Shown here piece after piece: positions 51,701 to 56,956 of a DNA stretch of 56,956 nucleotides; position 1 is the first letter of the stretch, and each line of letters opens with the position of its first letter. The notes beneath the pieces were generated by a model that worked only from the letters and a program-made list of their open reading frames with translations, did no database searches and was not told where the DNA came from. The translations under genes and the position numbers were made by a program. Source of the stretch: Muribaculaceae bacterium (GTDB lineage: Bacteria; Bacteroidota; Bacteroidia; Bacteroidales; Muribaculaceae); the NCBI GenBank assembly GCA_017462345.1, contig JAFTRI010000030.1, forward strand, positions 1-56,956. The letters run 5' to 3'.

Positions 51701-53366
51701 AATCGGCGTCTATTGTTGCCGACAGCAGGTTGTCGGGGAATTTTTTCCAGATGTTTAGTGTTGCAAGGTTTATATCCTTGAGGTCGGCATGTAGTTTATA
51801 GCGTGACATTGCTTTGTCGAGAGTGGCCTCTCCTGAGACATTTGCACGGATGTTGTCATCGTCGATGTTAATAGTCCCGTTGTAGGCGTTGTTATCTGCC
51901 TCGAGATGGGCAGTGATGTCGGAATACCGGTAATCTTTGAAGTCTATGTTATTGACATTGCAATCGATATTGCCTTTACTTCCGGATCTGCTATAGGTTA
52001 TGTCAAATGCTACGTCGGCATCGAGCGTCCCGAGGCTGTTATTCCCTGTGAGGTATTTCAGGTTGGTATCCCTGGTGACAATTTGCCCGCTCAGCATGAC
52101 GGGTGATGTGGTATTGTCGCGGGCGTAGTCTGTATCAATGGCGATGTTTCCGGCTGAACTCGAAATGTTTCCGGAAAATCCGGCTTCTCTGGCTGAGCCT
52201 TGCAGTGTGCCGTCGGCCGATATTTTCCCGAGTCCTGCAATCATTTGGCACTGTTTTGGGGATATGCCGGTGAGTGAGTCGAGGAGTTCGGACAATTCAT
52301 CTCCGTTTGCGTTCAGTCTGATTGTCGGTAGGTCGATATATGTATTGGATATGTCGGTTATGCTGTCGATGTGTCCGGCAATATTTACAAGGATGCTTTC
52401 ATCGGGGGTCGTGACGCAGAGCCGGTCTATGTCCAGGTGGTTGAGCTGGCCGGATATGTTGCACGTGATGTCTACACGCTGGTCAAGCCCCTTCAGCATA
52501 GGTGCGATACTGCTGAGGTCATTTGGCGAAATGTGGCTGCCGGGCAGCAGCGACAGTTCAAAAGACTGTGTCGCAAATGCTGTTTTGATGCCGTCCCATC
52601 CTGAATAAGTAAAACCGATGTCCGACAGGCTTATTTCGCTGTCGGGCATGGAGATCCTGACTCCGCTGGCCGACAGCCCGTCGGCGGAAATATGAAACAG
52701 CCCTTTTAAGTCCTGTAAGGTGAAACCTGACTGTTCCTGTAGGGCAAACCGCTTGATGTCGATGGTAAAATCATCATTCTTGATACATGGAAGCATTATG
52801 TCGGCTTTCATGTCCTTGACTGCGATATGGTTCTTGTCAAGTCGGGTGGAATCACCCGGTTCCGACAGGATGTCATAGGACAGATTGCTTTTCCTTATGA
52901 CGATTGTGTTTACACGCAGGTCAAAAAGTGTAGGCGGTTTTGTCTTGTCTTTGGGTTTAAGCGCGTCGATTATCGGTTGGATGTTAAGAGGGGAGTCGGG
53001 AGTGGGTTTTGACAACCGGGCATCCATGCCTATGAGTTCTGTATAGGTGATTGTTATCCTGTCGCCTGATACAAGGCTTGGCAGGCTGATCCCTGCTCCT
53101 ATACGGGATACGTGCAGGGCAGTGTCCTGATTGGAGTCGAAAACCGTGACATCGTTGAGTGTTATCCGGTTGAATGGAGCTATGGATACGCGACCTATCC
53201 TTACCTCGGTGTCAAGCAGCCGGCTAAGTTCATCTTCGCCTGTCGTGCATATCTTCTCCTGTACCGATGGCAGTGAAAGCGTGACATACAACGTCACGGG
53301 CACTAACAGTATTAGAGCCAGCAACGAGACAATGATTGCGCGTATAATCTTGTAGGTCCGCTTCAT
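48774..53366 (-). CDS. tamB: TamB-like translocation/assembly protein (DUF490)
   Basis: 1530 residues. One N-terminal membrane anchor (RTYKIIRAIIVSLLALILLVPVTLYVTL), then a very long run of short beta-strands forming the AsmA/TamB beta-groove (many NxDISxxxxNI, LDADVAFDI-type strands), and the DUF490 C-terminal domain (~1050-1490): YTLERGNYNFTLQDIIIKEFSIINGSSIAFRGDPYAAQLDIDAIY, ... INFDIDLPTVSKE, ... MNRQIIYLLALNRF. TamB-type proteins carry lipids between membranes or assist outer-membrane assembly with an Omp85 partner. Length fits the Bacteroidetes group. A weak -7 box (TATCTTCG, 53389-53382 minus) precedes it. Confidence 0.92.
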   Translation of the reverse strand: MKRTYKIIRAIIVSLLALILLVPVTLYVTLSLPSVQEKICTTGEDELSRLLDTEVRIGRVSIAPFNRITLNDVTVFDSNQDTALHVSRIGAGISLPSLVSGDRITITYTELIGMDARLSKPTPDSPLNIQPIIDALKPKDKTKPPTLFDLRVNTIVIRKSNLSYDILSEPGDSTRLDKNHIAVKDMKADIMLPCIKNDDFTIDIKRFALQEQSGFTLQDLKGLFHISADGLSASGVRISMPDSEISLSDIGFTYSGWDGIKTAFATQSFELSLLPGSHISPNDLSSIAPMLKGLDQRVDITCNISGQLNHLDIDRLCVTTPDESILVNIAGHIDSITDISNTYIDLPTIRLNANGDELSELLDSLTGISPKQCQMIAGLGKISADGTLQGSAREAGFSGNISSSAGNIAIDTDYARDNTTSPVMLSGQIVTRDTNLKYLTGNNSLGTLDADVAFDITYSRSGSKGNIDCNVNNIDFKDYRYSDITAHLEADNNAYNGTINIDDDNIRANVSGEATLDKAMSRYKLHADLKDINLATLNIWKKFPDNLLSATIDADFTGNSPDYTNGQCTITGIKYINNENVGLIFDGISIETDNTSLPQYLSIESDVIDGRVEGSYNTATIAPAIRDIMSHVFPVLMASDSKELEHLHKTLTDESVSRSNDFTYNFTLKDNEQLGKFFNTPVNIIYPITISGAMSHTAHCLSFNINAPYIQQKNKLIKNTSLHFNVDGLNEQCQLYATSVLPTKKGPMTMLIDCNGHNDRIDSDISWTVQRERTFKGDINFSTAFSRDEESNLATGIDINPSMVIFNDTTWTISPAKIDIDIAGKYISVDGFDARRDNQYITLSGTASQNAADSLCLKLQNIDLDYVFETLAIGNVTFGGTATGTFYASDIFSKTPHAMTPGLEVKNLSYNHGVLGDAVIKSQWRPEEEAVTIDADISQANGHRSRINGAIFPLNDSLDFNFDADKINIQFMKPFMQAFTSDISGMASGKARLWGNFKYIDMTGDIYAEDLKLKLDFTNTYYHASDSVHLTPGHITFNNVELKDIYGNRAMLSGWLTHECFKRPKFEFAITDASNLLCYDVTEKMSPIWFGRIFGYGSAFVTGRPGHVGINVTMSTAPQSIFTFVLSDAEEANEYSFLTFRDKDSLKPIVQTDATQDTVPDIIKQLEARIASTQNESSSVYKMDIQVDVTPNAQMILVMDPIGGDRIRANGSGTLRMEYDSANEELKMFGTYTLERGNYNFTLQDIIIKEFSIINGSSIAFRGDPYAAQLDIDAIYSVNANITDLDESFLQDKDVNRTNVPVHAILKVNGDMRQPDINFDIDLPTVSKETNRKVKSIISTEDMMNRQIIYLLALNRFYTPEYMASTTKGSELVSVASSTISSQLSSILGQLSDNWSIAPNFRSDRGDFSDMEVDLALSSTLLNNRLLFNGNFGYRDKTLNNNTFIGDFDIEYLLSNSGHLRLKAYNRYNDQNYYLKTASTTQGVGIVYKRNFDNIFSFLDPYRRKKKTTSSGDSTAVDTPAVPADSTVIR

Positions 53367-53433
53367 GCCTTAAATCCACTGCGAAGATAGCTAATTTAAT
53401 CCACATCCGGCATATTGTAAGGTTTAAATCCGC

Positions 53434-53473
53434 AAAAAGAAAAGGGATATTCCCTGTTTTGTGAGAATACCCC
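53434..53473 (-). terminator. Terminator after the 152-residue lipoprotein gene
   Basis: On the minus strand GGGGTATTC pairs with GAATATCCC (53473-53465 with 53452-53444; one G-T), then TTTTCTTTTT (53443-53434). A typical rho-independent terminator 24 nt after the stop, placed before tamB. Confidence 0.8.
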
Positions 53474-53496
53474 TATGCCTTGAGATAAGTGTTGTA

Positions 53497-53955
53497 TTAT
53501 TTTGCAAGGAATGTTGCAACGTTTTCATTTTTCGATGTGTTCCATAGAACCAATTGGACACCGGGTGTAACTTTTGCCGTTAAAATTGCAAGATTGCTGG
53601 TTTCGTTATCGTTTGTTGGTGTTAGAACGGCTGTGTTTTGTTCCGTTGAATAAGTATAGGTATATTTGTTTTCATGCATTGGGTATGTGCTAGTCCCTCC
53701 AAATGAATACTTGAAAATAAGTTCATATTTCCATATAGCAGTAGTCCCTGTGAATTGCAGTGTATGTGAATATATTGTTTGGTCTCCGTCTTCATCTGTT
53801 GATGTCTCTTGATAAACCCACGTTGTACCGTCAATAGTGTATGATGGAGTGGTTACGGGTGCTGGTTCGTCTTCATCGTCATCGCTACAGCTTGTCACGG
53901 GAATGCACATCGTAAGGAGGATGAGCATTGTCGAAAAGAATTTTAATGCTTTCAT
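53497..53955 (-). CDS. Small lipoprotein, lipocalin-like in pattern
   Basis: 152 residues, signal with lipobox (MCIPVTSC) then SDDDEDEPAPV, the acidic tail typical of surface-directed Bacteroidetes lipoproteins. The rest is beta-rich (YTIDGTTWVYQETSTDEDG, HTLQFTGTTAIWKYELIF, NKYTYTYSTEQNTAVLTP), resembling short lipocalin-like secreted domains. No function assigned. A perfect -7 box and its own terminator make it monocistronic. Confidence 0.78.
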   Translation of the reverse strand: MKALKFFSTMLILLTMCIPVTSCSDDDEDEPAPVTTPSYTIDGTTWVYQETSTDEDGDQTIYSHTLQFTGTTAIWKYELIFKYSFGGTSTYPMHENKYTYTYSTEQNTAVLTPTNDNETSNLAILTAKVTPGVQLVLWNTSKNENVATFLAK

Positions 53956-53990
53956 AAAAATTGAAGTGTTTTGTTAGAAATTAGTTTTTG

Positions 53991-53998
53991 CAAAGGTA
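53991..53998 (-). promoter_or_regulatory. -7 box for the small lipoprotein gene
   Basis: Minus strand TACCTTTG, perfect TAnnTTTG, 36 nt before the ATG at 53955. A TTTA at 54024-54021 could be a weak -33 box (22-nt spacer). Confidence 0.6.
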
Positions 53999-54044
53999 TT
54001 TAATGAATGTGATAAAAGTTTAAAAAGGATGTTGCGGGTCTGCC

Positions 54045-54281
54045 TCACTTGTGTTGCGTATTTTGCAGCAGTCGCTTTTCTTGGATGGTTTCGGAAATTT
54101 CCGAAAAGAAATCCCGGTCGAGGATGGATGAGATGCGTATGAGCAGGTCGGTGTCGATACTTCGTTTCTGGAACAGACGGTAGATGTTGGAGCGGTCGCA
54201 TGACAGTTTGCGGGCAAACCATGACACGCTCCGCTCCTGCCGTTGGAGTTCCTCCTTGATGAGTGATCCTATTGGCTTCAT
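54045..54281 (-). CDS. Small XRE-type helix-turn-helix protein
   Basis: 78 residues, MKPIGSLIKEELQRQERSVSWFARKLSCDRSNIYRLFQKRSIDTDLL in two parts: a helix, then an HTH whose recognition helix is probably CDRSNIYRLFQK. The C-terminal helix (ILDRDFFSEISETIQEKRLL) may dimerise. This size and the WFARKL.CDRSNIY pattern recur in Bacteroidetes as stand-alone Cro/CI-like proteins. Target unknown. The start codon overlaps the stop of a 38-codon ORF (ATGA), implying translational coupling. Confidence 0.82.
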   Translation of the reverse strand: MKPIGSLIKEELQRQERSVSWFARKLSCDRSNIYRLFQKRSIDTDLLIRISSILDRDFFSEISETIQEKRLLQNTQHK

Positions 54282-54394
54282 GAGTCAGGATAATGTCGCA
54301 GCTCCTGCATCCCCTCGGGGCTGCCTGAAAAATATGGTAATAGACGAAACGTGGGATGCTGAACAGGCTTATCCCACACGTAGGCTTCTCGCAT
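54278..54394 (-). CDS. Small ORF (38 residues) coupled to the HTH gene
   Basis: ATG at 54394, stop TGA at 54280-54278 overlapping the HTH ATG by 4 nt. The peptide opens MREAYVWDKPVQHPTF, continues RLLPYFSGSPEG and ends RHYPDS. GGAGG stands 2 nt before the ATG (too close for a strong site; an in-frame TTG lies three codons upstream). I do not recognise a family with certainty. The coupling to the HTH gene and the lack of any other gene in this stretch support it. The same RNA segment can fold into a 7-bp GTGGGAT/ATCCCAC hairpin (54377-54351). Confidence 0.5.
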   Translation of the reverse strand: MREAYVWDKPVQHPTFRLLPYFSGSPEGMQELRHYPDS

Positions 54395-54686
54395 TGCCTC
54401 CAACAAAAGATAAGCAACTCAGCAGCCCACGACTATATATGACAACACCGCACGTGGCTTTAGCGGCTCACGTGGAGTGTGTACATACACGTAGCGGACG
54501 TCTCCGTTGCAGCATCTTCATTGTCGGGTAAATTTTGCGAGAATTTACGTGTGGAAGATTTGCTTAGTAAAACGTCTGTCTTAAAATGTTCCCGACCGTT
54601 CTCTAACGGTCTTGGGTGTCGCAAATTTACAAAAATAATTGTTATTTTTGCGGAATAGTATAATATCTTGAAAATATATATCGACC
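54395..54686. other. Intergenic region upstream of the serine hydrolase
   Basis: About 290 bases without a supportable gene. It holds two CACGTGG copies (54453 and 54474 region) and three short inverted repeats: GTAAATT/AATTTAC around 54528-54548, GACCGTT/AACGGTC with a CTCT loop at 54594-54611, and further ACGT-containing repeats. A perfect -7 box TATTTTTG stands at 54643-54650, 37 nt before the hydrolase ATG. Confidence 0.5.
54643..54650 (+). promoter_or_regulatory. -7 box for the serine hydrolase
   Basis: TATTTTTG, perfect TAnnTTTG match, within an AT-rich stretch 37 nt before ATG 54687. No clean -33 box. Confidence 0.5.
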
Positions 54687-56183
54687 ATGAAACTGATTCG
54701 TGTTGCGTTTGGCTTTCTGTTCAGTATAGTTGTATCCTCGGTAGCTCATGTGGCGTATGGCGGTAATGCCTGTGCCGGTCGTGTGAACCCGGCTTCGGTG
54801 GGCATTGCTCCCAAGCAGTTAATGTTGTTGTATGACTCGTTGATGACGAGCGATTTGACCGAGTTGCACCATCTTGTGGTGATGGTCGACGGTAAGATTG
54901 CCGGGGAACTGCATCCGCGCCCGTTCGGCAGGGATGACAGGCACACTCTTTATTCCGTGTCAAAGACGTTTGTTGCGGTGGCCGTAGGTCTTGTCGTGGA
55001 TGACGGGCTGCTGTCGGTTGATGACACGCTGACGAAGTTCTTCCCCGAATACTCGTCGACAATCAGTGGCGTGAGGATAAAGGATATGTTGACGATGCGT
55101 TCCGGTTTCAAGACCGAGGGCGGAATGCGCAACACGCAGCGTCATTGGGTCGACTATTACCTGTCGCGTCAGTTGGCGGCTGAGCCGGGGACAAGGTATT
55201 CCTACGATTCTATAGAGACTTATCTGCTGTCGGCTGTGGTGCAGAAGATTACAGGTAAGACTGTGCTCGACCTGCTCAATGAGCGGGTGTTTGCTCCGAT
55301 GGGCATCGCCGATGTTGAGTGGGAACGCTGTCCCGACGGTATCGTTACAGGCGGATGGGGTATATATATGTCGGCTTATTCGCAGGCGTTGTTCGGGCAA
55401 TTGCTGTTGAACCGCGGGGAATGGAACGGACGGCAACTCGTGTCGCGGAAGTGGGTCGACGAAATGATGACCGTGCATGTGGTGCGAGATGCCAATGATT
55501 ACGGTTACCAGATATGGCTCTGTGAATATCCCGGTGCATGGCGTGCCGACGGGGCGTTCGGACAGTATATTATCGTTGTCCCCGGGAAAAACATGGTCGT
55601 AGTCTTGAACCAGTGTTCGCGTAGCAAGGGTTGGCCTGAGCGTGGAAATATATGGAATACGGTTGTCGGGCATTGCATGAATTGCCCCATTGAGACAACC
55701 CCGGCTGAACTTGATTCGCTGGCACGGTATGAGGCGTCGGCGTCGCTTCCGTTGCTCACGGGCGATGCCGATAATGCGTTGTCAAGGAAGTTTGACGGAA
55801 AGGAATTCCGTCTGTCGGAAAACCGGTTGGGCTGGCGGTCGTTGAAGTTCAATTTTGAGAAGAACTTGTTGGCGCTCGACATTGTTGATGCCGGTGGCAG
55901 GACATCGACTATAGAGATGGGGTATAATGAGTGGCTGAAATCGCAGCTTGCCGGTTATCCTCACTATTCGATAGGGGCGCAGAATCGATTCAGCGGTATT
56001 ACCGGCCCGTTCTATGCCGGTTCATGCTACGCATGGCAACCCGACAGCACTCTTTCGGCAAAAATCCATTACACCAACTGGGTCACATCGCTGTTGCTAA
56101 ACTTCGATTTCTCTGGCAAAACACCGGTAATAACCGTCTCGGAAAACTTCCCCTCCAAACCTTTCACCATCACCGCCGAATAA
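54687..56183 (+). CDS. Secreted serine hydrolase of the beta-lactamase/class C family
   Basis: 498 residues with an N-terminal signal peptide (MKLIRVAFGFLFSIVVSSVAHVAYG). The beta-lactamase-like domain (~35-330) has the SxxK nucleophile motif SVSK (Ser92-Lys95 region), MLTMRSGF, YSYDSIETYLL in place of the YxN motif, and a late GAFGQYIIVVPGKNMVVVLNQ strand. The C-terminal ~150 residues are a beta-rich lipocalin-like domain common in Bacteroidetes members. Relatives include esterases, D-aminopeptidases and penicillin-binding-like enzymes; the substrate is not clear. Monocistronic. Confidence 0.88.
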   Translation: MKLIRVAFGFLFSIVVSSVAHVAYGGNACAGRVNPASVGIAPKQLMLLYDSLMTSDLTELHHLVVMVDGKIAGELHPRPFGRDDRHTLYSVSKTFVAVAVGLVVDDGLLSVDDTLTKFFPEYSSTISGVRIKDMLTMRSGFKTEGGMRNTQRHWVDYYLSRQLAAEPGTRYSYDSIETYLLSAVVQKITGKTVLDLLNERVFAPMGIADVEWERCPDGIVTGGWGIYMSAYSQALFGQLLLNRGEWNGRQLVSRKWVDEMMTVHVVRDANDYGYQIWLCEYPGAWRADGAFGQYIIVVPGKNMVVVLNQCSRSKGWPERGNIWNTVVGHCMNCPIETTPAELDSLARYEASASLPLLTGDADNALSRKFDGKEFRLSENRLGWRSLKFNFEKNLLALDIVDAGGRTSTIEMGYNEWLKSQLAGYPHYSIGAQNRFSGITGPFYAGSCYAWQPDSTLSAKIHYTNWVTSLLLNFDFSGKTPVITVSENFPSKPFTITAE

Positions 56184-56237
56184 AGAAGTCAACTCTCTAA
56201 ACCGGCACTCCCTGGATGAAAGTCCACATCCATTGCA

Positions 56238-56473
56238 TCGCGAGTCGAGGCTCTCGACAATTCCTCTCCCTACGAGGGAGAGGAGCCCGCAGGGCGGAGA
56301 GGGTCTCCTGTCTCCACCCATTGTTCCCCTTTTTGCGGGATCGCGAGTCGCGGCTCTCAACAATTCCTCTCCCTACAAGGGAGAGGTGCCCGCAGGGCGG
56401 AGAGGGTCTCCTGTCACCGCCCATTGTCCCCCTTTTGCGGGATCGCGAGTCGATATGCTCGACAATCCCTCGC
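56238..56473. repeat. Tandem intergenic repeat, ~103-bp unit, 2.3 copies
   Basis: TCGCGAGTCG recurs at 56238, 56341 and 56443 (periods 103 and 102). Units 1 and 2 differ at 7 bases and one single-base indel. Each contains CCTCTCCC-TAC(G/A)A-GGGAGAGG, a perfect 8-bp hairpin, then GCCC-GCA-GGGC; units 1 and 3 begin with a GTCGA(G)...(C)TCGAC inverted repeat. The third copy stops at the 3' end of the partial gene below. It lies between two convergent genes, like REP/BIME-type repeats. Open frames crossing it are accidental. Confidence 0.85.
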
Positions 56474-56956
56474 CTATGGCCTGTTAATCAGCTTGTATGG
56501 GCGACCGTCGACAGTGACAATGTACACGCCCTTGCCCGGAAGCTCCATGGTCGCGGATGATCCGCCAGCAACCATGCTCCCCACCGTCTTTCCGTCATCT
56601 GAGAACACCGCAATCCTTATCCCGGCACTGATCCCGGTTACCGTCAGCCGCCCGTTGGCACTTGCCACCGAAACAGCCCCGGCTTCCACCTCCTCGACAC
56701 CGCTCTTGTTCCCTCCGATGAACTCCACCTTCGTCTCAAGATTCACGATGTCATCGCGGTATTTCGCGCTGACACTGCCGGCCGGAAGCGTCAGGGTATA
56801 TTTGACGCCCTCATCAAAATACATCTCCTCTGTGAGGTAGGCATACAGATAGTGGTCACGGATTTCAAACGGGATTTCTATGGGTTCTTTCCATTCTTGG
56901 CTTAAAATCAGGAAGCAGTCTGACCCTATGGCTTTTATGTCCGTGGGGAAATTTAA
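56474..56956 (-). CDS. C-terminal end of a BspA/LRR-like surface protein (partial)
   Basis: The minus-strand frame is open to the right edge, so ~161 C-terminal residues are seen and the true start is outside the window (the Met at 56824 is internal). The entering part NFPTDIKAIGSDCF resembles a BspA-type leucine-rich repeat (LRR_5), followed by a beta-sandwich (YFDEGVKYTLTLPAGS) and a C-terminal domain with VSVASANGRLTVTGISAG and GKGVYIVTVDGRPYKL, similar to secretion-linked C-terminal domains of Bacteroidales. Probably a cell-surface protein; ligand unknown. Confidence 0.68.
   Translation of the reverse strand, partial: LNFPTDIKAIGSDCFLILSQEWKEPIEIPFEIRDHYLYAYLTEEMYFDEGVKYTLTLPAGSVSAKYRDDIVNLETKVEFIGGNKSGVEEVEAGAVSVASANGRLTVTGISAGIRIAVFSDDGKTVGSMVAGGSSATMELPGKGVYIVTVDGRPYKLINRP

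Noticed and set aside
53974-54417. 147-residue open frame on the minus strand covering the HTH gene
   Set aside because: A different frame over the HTH gene and the coupled 38-codon ORF; the HTH frame has a clear domain, this one does not.
56238-56473. CRISPR-like array
   Set aside because: The repeated unit is ~103 bp with no separate spacers and no cas genes nearby; it is a plain tandem repeat.
56216-56560. Plus-strand frames of 84-114 residues through the repeat
   Set aside because: Their arginine- and glycine-rich translation is the repeat itself read in several frames.

Overview
The window comes from a Bacteroidales chromosome, most likely a Muribaculaceae-type gut bacterium. The evidence is Bacteroidetes -7 boxes (TAnnTTTG) upstream of many genes, T9SS type A C-terminal sorting domains, the rpmB-rpmG-DUF4295 ribosomal cluster, a DUF2027-Smr protein, an EFR1-type flavodoxin/ferredoxin, lipoproteins with CSDDDD after the lipobox, and the near absence of Shine-Dalgarno sequences. 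Coding density is high. I see no rRNA, tRNA, CRISPR array, prophage or transposase.

Left part (1-22.4 kb): peptidoglycan breakdown and salvage. After a gene cut by the left edge (C-terminal T9SS signal), a two-gene module is present twice in tandem: a small secreted beta-propeller followed by a large T9SS-targeted zinc amidase (331-3645 and 3681-7024), closed by a strong terminator. From a -7 box at 7203 a second block runs with no visible terminator to 22382. It holds a golvesin-domain amidase-like protein, a tandem GT2 glycosyltransferase, a HIT/GalT-like DUF4922 protein, a SpoIID-family protein, an AmpG-like permease, a NamZ-type exo-N-acetylmuramidase (DUF1343), a FAD/Fe-S D-lactate-type dehydrogenase, then a transporter-kinase-etherase trio matching MurT-MurK-MurQ of Tannerella. 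Read together: cleave wall material outside, import muropeptides and MurNAc, phosphorylate, remove the lactyl ether, and oxidise the D-lactate released. This is the best candidate for an interesting system here.

Middle (22.4-39.3 kb): housekeeping and transport. serB, a patatin/beta-barrel protein, an SPFH protein, argD-proC, an ssb without acidic tail, a tricorn-like protease, an OPT transporter, a MATE exporter, a DUF2027-Smr protein, an EFR1 protein and surE.

Right (39.3-57 kb): the L28-L33-DUF4295 operon with a clear promoter and terminator; a lipoprotein with a Fibrobacter-paralogous (C-lectin-like) C-terminus of odd composition; an AAA ATPase whose promoter spacer is filled by a perfect palindrome; cinA, tsaD, a small barrel protein with a 5' leader hairpin, a DUF3298 lipoprotein, nadE, tamB, a small lipoprotein, a 38-codon ORF coupled to an HTH gene, a serine hydrolase, a 103-bp tandem repeat and a partial BspA-like surface protein cut by the right edge.
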